Position numbers and translations under genes: made by a program
From: Deltaproteobacteria bacterium
GTDB lineage: Bacteria; Desulfobacterota; Desulfobulbia; Desulfobulbales; SURF-16
NCBI GenBank assembly: GCA_029939635.1
Contig: JAOZSN010000069.1
Span: forward strand, 1 to 14,919
DNA length: 14,919 nucleotides
Direction: 5' to 3'
Shown: positions 1 through 7,637 of the stretch, one piece after another
How positions within the stretch are numbered: position 1 is the first letter of the stretch
How the letters are laid out: every line of letters starts with the position of its first letter
Notes under the pieces: generated by a model
Seen by the model: only the letters and a program-made list of their open reading frames with translations
The model's database searches: none
Told to the model about the DNA's origin: nothing

Positions 1-33
1 TTAGTAAAAAAATAATTCAGTGAGGTAAGCCCT

Positions 34-717
34 ATGAAGGAACGACAAATAAAGAGAATGTTGCCCACATTACTGAAAGAAAAAAGTTTTGCTGCGGTGA
101 TTGGACAGTTACGGGAATTTTCGACAAAATATACCGTCTCTGCCTTACTCTCTGGAATATATCAGACAGATGAGGTTATCAAATGGCACTCTATCCAGGC
201 CCTTGGGCTTTTAATGAATGACCTGGCTCAGCAAAATATGGAGGATGCCAGACTCATCATGCGTCGTATCCTCTGGAGTCTCAATGAGGAATCTGGTGGT
301 ATAGGCTGGGGGATGCCAGAGGCCTTAGGGGAAGTGATGGCATGCAATAAACAGCTGGCTGATGAGTATGGCCATTTACTTGTCTCCTACATGCGGGAGG
401 AGAACTACCTTGAGCTCTTAGAATTGCAGAGAGGGCTTATGTGGGGTATTGGCCGTTTGGCTCAAACATACCCTGCCAACCTTTTAAATTTCAATGCTGA
501 TGGCTATATGGCACTCTATCTTGAGTCACCAGACAAGGTCGTATTGGGGTTGGCCAGTCGTAATTTCGGCATTTTGAAAATTAGAGAGGCTGCTCACTGG
601 ATTAAACAGTTGTATGACATATCTACCCCTATTCGACTCTTTGTTGATGGTGAGTTTGTTGATACAAATGTCGGCGAACTGGCCAGAGAGGCAGTAGTGA
701 AAATAGAGATGAGCTAG
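34..717 (+). CDS. DVU0298-family protein, HEAT-like helical repeat
   Basis: Encodes a 227-residue soluble protein with no signal peptide or membrane segment. The sequence is mostly amphipathic helices in HEAT-like arrangement. The block at residues 80-100, which includes LNEESGGIGWGMPEALGE, is the hallmark I associate with the DVU0298 family of sulfate reducers and related Desulfobacterota. The function of that family is not established; scaffold or protein-interaction roles are typical of such repeats but are only inferred here. The ATG is supported by GAGG eight bases upstream. It is the only plus-strand gene and converges with the MotA-like gene, whose end lies 24 bases away, so it is not part of that operon. 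Its promoter lies outside or at the very edge of the window. Confidence 0.8.
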   Translation: MKERQIKRMLPTLLKEKSFAAVIGQLREFSTKYTVSALLSGIYQTDEVIKWHSIQALGLLMNDLAQQNMEDARLIMRRILWSLNEESGGIGWGMPEALGEVMACNKQLADEYGHLLVSYMREENYLELLELQRGLMWGIGRLAQTYPANLLNFNADGYMALYLESPDKVVLGLASRNFGILKIREAAHWIKQLYDISTPIRLFVDGEFVDTNVGELAREAVVKIEMS

Positions 718-741
718 TTTCTTTTGGACAACAAGGTCTTT

Positions 742-1635
742 TTACTTGCTTGTGGGGTCAGTGGTCTTACTCCAGCCCCGTACAGTCCCCTCACGAGCCT
801 TTGAACGTGGTTTGTTCTTTTTTTCCTCTGCCTCAGCCTGGATTTTAAGATGTTTTTGGATATCAGCCAAAGATATCAGGCTTTGTTGGCGGGAGGATGG
901 AGTCAGAAAAGATTTCAGTTTTTTCTCAAGCTGGCGTGGATCCTCCTGGTCATAAATGGCAATGACACCAGCGGTTATTACTCTCTGCACCATGAGTTGA
1001 CGGTTGGTCAGTTCACGAATTTTAGCGGCAAAGGGGGCACAGAAGAAGTTGGCAAAGACAACACCATAGAGGGTAGAGGTAAGGGCGATGGGAATGGTGG
1101 CCAGAATAACACTGGTATCCCCGACCCCGGCCAGCATGGAGATAAGACCAATAACTGAACCTACCAGGCCAAAGGATGGAAATATATCAGCAAGAGTACA
1201 GAATACCCGTTCAGCATCCTGACGACGTGATTTAAAGAAAAACATCTCGGTGCGCAAAATATCAGCAATTTGGTCGCGATCCTGGCCATCCACCAAGAGA
1301 CCTAAAGCCTGGCGAAGAAACATTATAGATGTTTCCTGCTCGTCCTTCTCCAAGGAGAGCAGTCCTCGGTAATGAGATTTGAGGGAAAGATCCACCAGGA
1401 TTTTAACAATCTCTTCAGGTTCTTTAATGCGTCGTGAATAGGCGGTACGCAGTACCAGAAAGGCTATCTGTAATTTATTAAATTTATAACTTAGCAGGAG
1501 AGATCCAGCTGTACCACTTATAACCACAACGAGACCAGTGACATTAAAGAACATGCCAGCATTATCACTGAAGATGAAGGTACTAGCAAAGGTGGCGATA
1601 CAGATAACCAGGCCGATAAGGGTCTTTTTTTCCAT
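742..1635 (-). CDS. MotA/TolQ/ExbB-type stator subunit (MotA-like)
   Basis: A 297-residue inner-membrane protein of the MotA/PomA family, the ring subunit of an ion-driven stator. Four membrane segments are visible near residues 5-22, 30-49, 150-171 and 177-201. The cytoplasmic loop carries RGLLSLE (R90 and E96), matching the charged loop residues of MotA that contact a rotor. Prolines P153 and P201 align with the two functionally important prolines of Escherichia coli MotA (P173 and P222), with nearly the same spacing. The C-terminal 50 residues are Lys/Arg-rich. It is the last gene of the operon, five bases after the MotB-like gene. MotB preceding MotA reverses the usual flagellar order, and no flagellar gene is present, so a non-flagellar role is more likely. 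The ion cannot be assigned, though threonines in TM4 (LTSTLYG) recall sodium-type PomA. Confidence 0.85.
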   Translation of the reverse strand: MEKKTLIGLVICIATFASTFIFSDNAGMFFNVTGLVVVISGTAGSLLLSYKFNKLQIAFLVLRTAYSRRIKEPEEIVKILVDLSLKSHYRGLLSLEKDEQETSIMFLRQALGLLVDGQDRDQIADILRTEMFFFKSRRQDAERVFCTLADIFPSFGLVGSVIGLISMLAGVGDTSVILATIPIALTSTLYGVVFANFFCAPFAAKIRELTNRQLMVQRVITAGVIAIYDQEDPRQLEKKLKSFLTPSSRQQSLISLADIQKHLKIQAEAEEKKNKPRSKAREGTVRGWSKTTDPTSK

Positions 1636-1640
1636 TATTC

Positions 1641-2480
1641 TTACCTTACTTCCACTGTTTGCGGTTTGACACCGGGGTCGGGCAGGGCGTATCCCCTTGG
1701 CATCTCTTTGGTGATGATCACCTCAACCCGGCGATTCATCTCGCGGTTACGAATCGAGGTATTGGCTACCAGGGGACGGTAATAGGAGTGGCCAGTGACA
1801 TAAAAGCGATTACCTTCTATACCCACCTGTTCGATGAGAAAGCGCGCCACTTGGCTTGCTCTGGTCAGGGATAGTTCCCAGTTGGTGGGGAATTTTGCCG
1901 AGTGGATGGGCACAGAGTCTGTGTGTCCTACCACGTTGACCATATAGGGCGTTTTTTTTATGATCTGGCCCACTTTTTTCAGTGTTGTGGCTGCAGCAGG
2001 TTTTAATCTGGCTTGGCCAGCATCAAAAAGCAGGTCACCTGTGAGGACAATGCGGACAGACTGGTCCACCGCCATATCTACCTTGGCTGCATCAAGATCT
2101 CCCTCCAGTAACTCTTTTGATATGGCGTAAATTTTAGTGCTGGATTTTTCGACCTTTTCACTCCCCAGCACCCCCACAGGAGCAGAGCCAAGTACGGCAG
2201 TATACCCTGATGTGGGGTCATCTCCTCCTAGAAATTGGCGGTTTGATGAGTGGTAGGCATACATGACCGTGAAGAGAATGAACATGGTCATGGTCAGATC
2301 AGCCCAGGCAACTGACCAGTGAGAGCTGCGTTCGTGGACAGGTGTTGCCCCTAAACTCTCCTCCCAGCGTTCCGCATATTCTGTAAAGTCAGTGCTGTGG
2401 AGGAGGGCAAGGGTATCCTGTTTCTCAGCAGGGGCTGGGTGCTCATTTTTTGTTTCTGGGGGTAAGGGCTTTTCAACCAT
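1641..2480 (-). CDS. MotB-like stator subunit with OmpA peptidoglycan-binding domain
   Basis: A 279-residue partner of the MotA-like protein. A charged cytoplasmic N-terminus of about 55 residues, longer than usual for MotB, is followed by one membrane helix at about 57-76. That helix contains WADLTMTMF, so D61 is the candidate ion-binding aspartate equivalent to MotB D32. The periplasmic part ends in an OmpA/MotB peptidoglycan-binding domain at about 140-257, with GHTDSVPI at 185, NWELSLTRA at 200 and NREMNRRVEVII at 245. It therefore should anchor an ion-driven motor to the cell wall. It lies 11 bases after the outer-membrane barrel gene and five bases before the MotA-like gene, indicating co-transcription. 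Coupling to something other than a flagellar rotor is inferred from the neighbours. Confidence 0.88.
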   Translation of the reverse strand: MVEKPLPPETKNEHPAPAEKQDTLALLHSTDFTEYAERWEESLGATPVHERSSHWSVAWADLTMTMFILFTVMYAYHSSNRQFLGGDDPTSGYTAVLGSAPVGVLGSEKVEKSSTKIYAISKELLEGDLDAAKVDMAVDQSVRIVLTGDLLFDAGQARLKPAAATTLKKVGQIIKKTPYMVNVVGHTDSVPIHSAKFPTNWELSLTRASQVARFLIEQVGIEGNRFYVTGHSYYRPLVANTSIRNREMNRRVEVIITKEMPRGYALPDPGVKPQTVEVR

Positions 2481-2491
2481 GCACTACTTCC

Positions 2492-4033
2492 TCAAAAATC
2501 CACGGCCAGTCGGGCCATGACATTTGCCTCGGCCGGTACTTCATCACCATCAAAATTGACTGTATCGTCGGCATAGGCACCGGCCACGTCCAGGCGTACG
2601 GCCCATAAATTGAGACCCAGGCCAGCGGTATAGACCAGGCCAATATCACTTTCGCTCAGGTTAGAGTAAGCACCGACACGCAGGGCGAGAAATTTAAAGG
2701 CATCCCACTCAAGACCACCACGGATAAACTGGGTTTCGTAGTTGGTGCGATTTGTCTCATTGGCTGTTAGATCCAGATCCAGGGCCAGGGTGAGGGTGTC
2801 AATGGGGATCAAGGCAATACCGGCGGCAGCCTGGGGTTTTAGTTTTACGTCGGCAATGGTTTCTGAATATGGTTGTCCTGCAATGGTACCAGTATCAACA
2901 AAACCATCAAACTTAGGTGAATTAAGGTTACGGCCCACCAGGCCGACTTGCAACATGCCGTAACGGGCCATGATCCCCATGTCAACGCCAAAGGTGGATG
3001 TCTCATTGTATTTTGAGTCAATATTATCCAGCACCTCATCATTGTTATCGTCAAAGACGCGGATGGAGGTACCATAGACCCGGCCCTTCATATATTTAAT
3101 GTTACCGCCTACAGAGATATGGTCATTAAAGGCATAGCCGTAGGAAATGGGCACCTCGACAACGCCGATACCATGGGCAATAATGGTGGTGGTGTTATCG
3201 TCCAAGGTGGTTGCTGAACCTGCTGTTGAACCGTCTGTGACATTTTCAATAATATCTGTAATCTGTTGGATCTGGGCCGAGGTTACTCCCTCTGAGGCGG
3301 CCATGTTGTCCAAAATTTGGATGGAATTACTGCTAAGTCCAGCAGAGGAAAGCTGGCTTTGCTGGCTGGCATTAAAGACGAGATAGCTATAACCACCACC
3401 TGTGACCACGGGTGATGAGGATGCCGCATTGGCTGCCTCAATATCTGAGGAAAGGTCAGCCGCATTGACCGCATCAATACCCAGGTTAATTGTGTCAAGA
3501 TTAAGAACCTGGCCACTGACCTGGGCCATACCATAGACACCCATACCAAAGTGGCCGATACGGGCTGCCACATTGCTGGCAGACTGGGCCGAAAAGGCAT
3601 TACGTTCGTCATCAATGCCAGAAAGACTTTTGGCAATTTTTACTAAGTTGCGAATGTCTTCTTCGGTTTCAATACCATCCGTACTTAGTTCGTCAAAATC
3701 AACATTGGCTAAGGTCTCCATGTAATCGCCAATTTCACCATGGATACGGGCTCCGGCCCCGGCATTGATGTCTATGCCCCAATCCTTCGTGGCCAGGCCA
3801 GAGAGCTCAGGTTCCTTTTCTTCCTCAGCCACCACCGGTTTCTTGGCGAAAAAGCCAAAGGTAGCAGGGTTGTAATACTGGGCCGTGGCATCAGTGGAGC
3901 AGGCAATGCCAGCACCGCCCATGCCGGCATGGCGACTGCTCATCATAAAGGTGTCCATGGCTAAGGCCTGACCGACCCCTATGGTTACAATGGCACCCAT
4001 GGTCATGAGTGTGATACGGTACATTTTTTTCAT
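2492..4033 (-). CDS. Outer-membrane beta-barrel protein, TraF_2/OmpP1-FadL-like
   Basis: A 513-residue secreted protein. Residues 1-25 form a signal peptide (basic start, hydrophobic core, cleavage after GQALA). The mature start has RHAGMGGAGIACSTDATAQYYNPA-type sequence at about 34-57, the pattern shared by TraF_2, PorV and FadL-like barrels. The C-terminal third alternates polar and hydrophobic residues in beta-hairpins, and the last residue is phenylalanine, the usual signal for BAM-mediated outer-membrane insertion. An Ala/Ser/Thr-rich insert at about 180-285 probably forms a plug or surface loop. C45 is within the mature N-terminus but is not in lipobox position. It is the first gene of the operon with the MotB- and MotA-like genes. 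The family label conjugal transfer protein TraF is often attached to such proteins, but nothing here suggests conjugation. Substrate or partner is unknown. Confidence 0.75.
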   Translation of the reverse strand: MKKMYRITLMTMGAIVTIGVGQALAMDTFMMSSRHAGMGGAGIACSTDATAQYYNPATFGFFAKKPVVAEEEKEPELSGLATKDWGIDINAGAGARIHGEIGDYMETLANVDFDELSTDGIETEEDIRNLVKIAKSLSGIDDERNAFSAQSASNVAARIGHFGMGVYGMAQVSGQVLNLDTINLGIDAVNAADLSSDIEAANAASSSPVVTGGGYSYLVFNASQQSQLSSAGLSSNSIQILDNMAASEGVTSAQIQQITDIIENVTDGSTAGSATTLDDNTTTIIAHGIGVVEVPISYGYAFNDHISVGGNIKYMKGRVYGTSIRVFDDNNDEVLDNIDSKYNETSTFGVDMGIMARYGMLQVGLVGRNLNSPKFDGFVDTGTIAGQPYSETIADVKLKPQAAAGIALIPIDTLTLALDLDLTANETNRTNYETQFIRGGLEWDAFKFLALRVGAYSNLSESDIGLVYTAGLGLNLWAVRLDVAGAYADDTVNFDGDEVPAEANVMARLAVDF

Positions 4034-4084
4034 TTTTTCCCTCTTTAGTTACCTATTATCAATTCCACATTTACCTAAGGCTAG

Positions 4085-4114
4085 ATTGTATCATTAACAA
4101 GGGTGCGGGGTGAA
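4085..4114 (-). promoter_or_regulatory. Candidate promoter of the barrel/MotB/MotA operon
   Basis: On the minus strand a -35-like TTCACC (4109-4114) is separated by 18 bases from a -10-like TACAAT (4085-4090), which lies about 50 bases before the barrel gene start. The -10 matches consensus at five of six positions and the -35 at four of six. It sits between the terminator of the upstream operon and the first gene of this one, where a promoter is expected. No operator was recognised. Confidence 0.35.
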
Positions 4115-4160
4115 GAAGAAAGTTCTGCCGGTACTTGTCGGCGTTTTCTGTGAAAAACAC

Positions 4161-4200
4161 AAAAAAAAAGAGCCACACCAGCTATAATGCTGAGTGGCCC
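4161..4200 (-). terminator. Intrinsic terminator of the hcp operon
   Basis: Read on the minus strand, GGGCCAC pairs with GTGGCTC (one G-U), and an inner CAGC pairs with GCTG around the loop ATTATA. The stem is followed directly by nine T residues (A run at 4161-4169 on the plus strand). It lies about 30 bases after the ferredoxin-domain gene, so it ends that operon and separates it from the barrel/MotB/MotA operon. Confidence 0.88.
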
Positions 4201-4231
4201 TAGGAGGGAAGAGAGTTTGGTGACTTCTTTT

Positions 4232-4972
4232 TTACATTATATCGCCCCGGGTGGAGATCATGATCTCTTTGACGGGAATATCTACGCCGGCCTGTTTCAA
4301 ACCTTCATTAATAAGGCCTCGCATGGAACCGCAACAAGGGACTTCCATGATGACTGAAGTGATAGAATTCAAATTTGCAGTACGAAAGATGTCAGCAAAT
4401 TTCTGGATATAGTTTTGCTGGTCATCAAACTTTGGGCAGCCCATCATGACAACCTTGCCAGCCAGGAAATCTTGGTGGAAATTAGCCCGGGCAATGGCTG
4501 TACAGTCTGCAGCAATAAGTAGGTCGGCACCTTGCAAAAAGGGTGCGGTGGGCGGGATAAGGCGAATCTGCACCGGCCAATGGGTTAAGGCAGATGTGGT
4601 AGACATGGGCACAACTTGGGGCTTATTGGCTGTCTGACACGGGCTTTGGCCTGCCATTGCTGGAGCAGCGAAGGTCTCTATTTTGCTGGATGGACAACCA
4701 CAGCCTGTTTTGTTTTCTGCAGCTTTTTGGGCCTTTAGTAACTCTTCCACCGCTTCTTCATCAAACTCTTCACATTCCCGTTCAACCAGGGTTAAGGCAC
4801 CAGTGGGACAGCCGCCCATACAGGCACCTAAGCCATCACAATACTTATCGGCTACGACCTTGGCCTTGCCGTCAATAATCTCTAAGGCTGCCTCGGCACA
4901 GTCAACAATACATTGGCCACAGCCATTACATAAATCTTCGTCAATTTCGATTATTTTACGCAGTACTTTCAT
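4232..4972 (-). CDS. 4Fe-4S ferredoxin-domain protein associated with hcp
   Basis: A 246-residue cytoplasmic iron-sulfur protein. Residues 1-62 are a ferredoxin domain. The first cluster motif is complete (C15, C18, C21, C25). The second has only C45, C51 and C55 in CDGLGACMGGCP, with L48 at the usual second cysteine position. A linker with C90-region cysteines (CGC at 91-93) leads to a conserved C-terminal domain at about 130-246 with DC at 157, MGCP at 177-180 and VPCCGS at 211-216, which may bind metal or a further cluster. Ferredoxin-type proteins are commonly encoded beside hcp in sulfate reducers and are thought to pass electrons to the hybrid-cluster protein; that role is inferred here from context. 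It is the last gene of the operon, with GAGG nine bases before the ATG and a terminator after the stop. Confidence 0.85.
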   Translation of the reverse strand: MKVLRKIIEIDEDLCNGCGQCIVDCAEAALEIIDGKAKVVADKYCDGLGACMGGCPTGALTLVERECEEFDEEAVEELLKAQKAAENKTGCGCPSSKIETFAAPAMAGQSPCQTANKPQVVPMSTTSALTHWPVQIRLIPPTAPFLQGADLLIAADCTAIARANFHQDFLAGKVVMMGCPKFDDQQNYIQKFADIFRTANLNSITSVIMEVPCCGSMRGLINEGLKQAGVDIPVKEIMISTRGDIM

Positions 4973-4984
4973 GTTAGATACCTC

Positions 4985-5092
4985 AAGAATGTAAAGAAGT
5001 AAGAGAATGTAAAGAAATAAAGAAGGTGGAACATGTCTTTATTAAGAGTTATTCCGCTCATTCTTTACATTCTTATATTTCTCTACATTCTT
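4985..5092. repeat. Long imperfect inverted repeat made of 18-base tandem units
   Basis: Two 32-base arms (4985-5016 and 5061-5092) are inverted copies matching at 28 of 32 positions, separated by 44 bases. Each arm consists of about two head-to-tail copies of an 18-base unit close to AAGAATGTAAAGAARTAA; the units start at 4985 and 5003, and at 5092 and 5074 on the other strand. The element fills almost the whole gap between the HD-domain and ferredoxin-domain genes. In the operon transcript it could form a long AU-rich hairpin affecting stability or expression of the last gene. It looks like a dispersed repeat rather than a coding sequence. Confidence 0.8.
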
Positions 5093-5105
5093 TAACTTCT
5101 GTTGT

Positions 5106-5843
5106 TTATTTCTCTAAGTTGAACACCTGGCGGGCAATTGTTTTGCCGCTGGCGGTTAAAAAAGCCTTATCTATTAATCGCCCGATCTTTTCATTACTAC
5201 GCTGAAGCTCGGGCTGGTCATCCTTGATGTTGACAATGAAGTCTGCATCGTAGAGTATCTTGAAATTTACAGTTTCATCACCGCGTGGTGCATGGTGGTG
5301 ACCGATGATATCGCACACCTCATCAATAATCTTTGCATCCACAGCAAGATCGGTGAGGATCTGTCGGGCAACTGGTGGGCCTTCACTATGTTGATATTTA
5401 GCGGCAGAGGAGTTGAACTTTTGTTCAGCCTCACGGATACCAATATCATGGAGAAAGCCACAGGCCATGATCACGGCAGGATCACCTTGTTCATAGCGGT
5501 TTATTTGGTTGGCAAAGTCAGCTACGTCTTCGGCATGTTTGATGCGTCTGGCATCATCACCGAAATAGTCACGCATGGCCAAAGCCACTTGTTCTTGTAA
5601 TTTACCCTGCTTTTTGTCAGGCTGTAAGCCTTCTGGCAAGGCGCCAAGACATTGCTCTGCATGGGGACAATACTCAGCACAGCCAAAATTGATTTGCGGA
5701 TTAAACATTCGGTAACCGCATTTGCTACAGGGTCTGGCTGAGTCATCCTTGAAAAATTCGAGTATATTTCCACATTTGGGACAAGGTGCCTCAAAGACAT
5801 CCTGTCCAGACCAGTAACGACTATCTTGTCCTGGGCATTTCAT
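5106..5843 (-). CDS. HD-domain metal-dependent phosphohydrolase with N-terminal zinc ribbon
   Basis: A 245-residue cytoplasmic protein. The first 65 residues hold cysteine pairs C21/C24 and C39/C42, forming a zinc ribbon, followed by C55, C59 and C65, which may bind a second metal. The HD domain spans about 83-210. H103, H132-D133 (LHDIG), H152, H182-H184 and D199/D201 give the usual metal-binding set of HD hydrolases. The family cleaves phosphoester or nucleotide substrates; the substrate here is unknown. It is encoded between hcp and the ferredoxin gene, so it is expected to be co-induced with them. The ATG is preceded by AGGAG at seven bases. A signalling or nucleotide-turnover role in the nitrosative response is possible but not shown. 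Confidence 0.82.
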   Translation of the reverse strand: MKCPGQDSRYWSGQDVFEAPCPKCGNILEFFKDDSARPCSKCGYRMFNPQINFGCAEYCPHAEQCLGALPEGLQPDKKQGKLQEQVALAMRDYFGDDARRIKHAEDVADFANQINRYEQGDPAVIMACGFLHDIGIREAEQKFNSSAAKYQHSEGPPVARQILTDLAVDAKIIDEVCDIIGHHHAPRGDETVNFKILYDADFIVNIKDDQPELQRSNEKIGRLIDKAFLTASGKTIARQVFNLEK

Positions 5844-5858
5844 GGTGTAACTCCTTGT

Positions 5859-5922
5859 TAGTTGCTAGATATCAGTGTCAGTTGCCTGTTACTGGCAACC
5901 GACAACTGATAACCAGTAACTA
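5859..5922. repeat. Long imperfect hairpin between hcp and the HD gene
   Basis: The arms 5859-5886 and 5894-5922 are inverted copies matching at about 24 positions with one single-base indel, around a 7-base loop (TGTTACT). The inner end GTTGCC/GGCAAC is perfect. The sequence is built from recurring words such as CAACTGAT, CAGTTGCC and CCAGTAAC, typical of dispersed palindromic repeats. It begins three bases after the hcp stop codon. It lacks a T tract on the minus strand, so it is more likely an mRNA-stabilising or partial-attenuation hairpin than an intrinsic terminator. Confidence 0.78.
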
Positions 5923-5925
5923 TCT

Positions 5926-7551
5926 TTAGCCAAGAATCGCTTTCAGATCCTCGTCCGGAGTGGAGATAGGCATAACATTAAAGTTCTCCACTAATACATT
6001 AAGGACATTAGGGGTAACAAAGGCCGGCAGACTGGGTCCGAGACGGATATCCTTGATTCCCAATGAAAAGAGGGAGAGGAGGATAACCACTGCCTTCTGC
6101 TCGTACCAAGAGAGGATAAAGGAGAGGGGCAGGTCATTAACGCTACACTCAAAGGCACCAGCTAAGGCCACAGCAATCTGCACAGCAGAATAAGCATCAT
6201 TACACTGGCCCACATCAAGGAGACGAGGAATACCGCCGATATCACCAAAATCCTTATCAAAGAAGCGGAATTTACCACAGGCCAGGGTGAGAATCATACA
6301 ATCGGCAGGTACTTTCTCTGCCATCTCAGTGTAGTAATTACGACCAGGCTTGGCGCCATCACAGCCACCAATAAGGAAGAAGTGCTTGATCTGCTCAGCT
6401 TTAACGGCATCAATAACCTTGTCTGCAACCCCCAGGACGGTATTTCTGGCAAAACCAACCATTACTTTGCCGTTATCAACGGTATCGGTAAAACCATCAA
6501 GGGCCAGAGCGCGTTCAATTACTGCAGAAAAGTCTTTGTTGCCATTAGCATCATGCTCAATATGGGCTACATCTGGCCAACCAACCAGGCCGGTGGTAAA
6601 GACATTGGCCTTATAGGAATCCTTGGGCTTCTGGATACAGTTGGTGGTGAAAAGGATGGCACCAGGGAACTCGGGCATCTCTTTTTGCTGATTCTGCCAG
6701 GCAGTACCAAAATTTCCATAAAAATGGCTGTATTTTTTGAGCTCTGGGTAGCCGTGGGTGGGCAGCATCTCACCATGGGTGTAGATGTTGATTCCTTTCC
6801 CTTCTGTCTGCTCCAGCAGCATGGCCATATCTTTAAGGTCATGTCCTGTTACCAAGATACATTTTCCGGGAACATGTCCCAGAGGAACCTCGGTGGGCTC
6901 AGGGTGACCGTAGGTTCCGGTATTACCAGCATCAAGCAATTCCATGGCGCGGATATTAACCTCACCAGTTTTAAGGGACATGGCAACCAGATCGCCAAGT
7001 TCCATGGGGCCAGTGATGGCGGCCATGGCCTCATGCATGAAGGCATAGACTACATCATCTTCCTGGCCCAGGATAGCGGCGTGGTCGGCATAGGCAGCTA
7101 AACCGCGCATACCGTACATGATGATCTGTTTCAAGGAGCGCAGGTCCTCGTTTTCATCAAGGCCCTGGATATAATTTAACTCGGCACCTTGCTTCTCTAA
7201 CCCAGCCAGGTCAGCAGCTGGAGTGAAGGTGAAGGCAGCAGCAGAGCTGGCAACATCAACCTTGGCTTTCATCTCGTCACGGAGCTTAACTGCCTCACGG
7301 ATCAGGGCCTCAAAACGAGCTGGATCAAAGTCAACGTTTGTCAGGCAGGAAAAGATCGCTTCAGCAGTGAAACGGTCTACCTTGTTGTCAACCACCCCGG
7401 CAGCACGACCGGCATGGGCTACGATGGACAGGCCCTGAACAGCGTGGGTGAGCAGATCCTCAAGACCAGCGACCTCTTCGTTCTTTCCACAGACACCAAT
7501 TTTGGTGCAGGCGATTCCTTTAGCGGTTTGTTCACATTGGTTACAAAACAT
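5926..7551 (-). CDS. hcp: Hydroxylamine reductase (class I hybrid-cluster protein)
   Basis: A 541-residue cytoplasmic protein of full family length. The N-terminal cysteines C3, C6, C15 and C21 match the CX2CX8CX5C set binding the [4Fe-4S] cluster in Desulfovibrio-type (class I) Hcp. All ligands of the hybrid Fe-S-O cluster are present: H237, E261, C305, C397, C425, C450 and E484. Hcp reduces hydroxylamine in vitro, and in cells is mainly linked to detoxifying nitric oxide and to S-nitrosylation. The ATG follows a strong AAGGAGG six bases upstream. It is the first gene of an operon with the HD-domain and ferredoxin-domain genes. An HcpR/FNR-like site and -10 box lie upstream, so induction by NO or nitrite is expected. 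Identification is firm; the physiological role is from the family. Confidence 0.97.
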   Translation of the reverse strand: MFCNQCEQTAKGIACTKIGVCGKNEEVAGLEDLLTHAVQGLSIVAHAGRAAGVVDNKVDRFTAEAIFSCLTNVDFDPARFEALIREAVKLRDEMKAKVDVASSAAAFTFTPAADLAGLEKQGAELNYIQGLDENEDLRSLKQIIMYGMRGLAAYADHAAILGQEDDVVYAFMHEAMAAITGPMELGDLVAMSLKTGEVNIRAMELLDAGNTGTYGHPEPTEVPLGHVPGKCILVTGHDLKDMAMLLEQTEGKGINIYTHGEMLPTHGYPELKKYSHFYGNFGTAWQNQQKEMPEFPGAILFTTNCIQKPKDSYKANVFTTGLVGWPDVAHIEHDANGNKDFSAVIERALALDGFTDTVDNGKVMVGFARNTVLGVADKVIDAVKAEQIKHFFLIGGCDGAKPGRNYYTEMAEKVPADCMILTLACGKFRFFDKDFGDIGGIPRLLDVGQCNDAYSAVQIAVALAGAFECSVNDLPLSFILSWYEQKAVVILLSLFSLGIKDIRLGPSLPAFVTPNVLNVLVENFNVMPISTPDEDLKAILG

Positions 7552-7611
7552 GGTGATCCTCCTTGAAAATTAATATGTTTTAAAAACTGGTTATTCGCAT
7601 TTGATGAGACC

Positions 7612-7617
7612 ACAATA
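7612..7617 (-). promoter_or_regulatory. hcp: -10 element of the hcp promoter
   Basis: TATTGT on the minus strand predicts transcription start near 7605, giving a leader of about 54 bases that ends in a strong ribosome-binding site. The expected -35 position (7635-7640) reads AGGCCA, a very poor match, and overlaps the palindromic operator. That is the layout of an activator-dependent class II promoter. An A/T-only tract at 7661-7676, just upstream of the operator, may act as an UP-like element. Confidence 0.55.
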
Positions 7618-7637
7618 GCGAAGTAAAGGGCCCATGG

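Noticed and set aside
718..741. Terminator between the two convergent genes.
   Set aside because: Only a three-base GAC/GTC stem precedes the TTTTT run, too weak to support.
742..2480. Zorya-type anti-phage system (ZorA/ZorB are MotA/MotB-like).
   Set aside because: There is no ZorC, ZorD or ZorE neighbour, the MotA-like protein lacks the long cytoplasmic tail of ZorA, and the third operon member is an outer-membrane barrel.
2492..4033. Conjugation gene cluster suggested by the TraF_2 family name.
   Set aside because: No other transfer gene is present. The name reflects a family label for outer-membrane barrels, and the neighbours are stator proteins.
6382..7101. A 239-codon open frame on the plus strand.
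   Set aside because: It lies wholly antisense to hcp, whose ligands and length are fully conserved, and its translation shows no recognisable domain.
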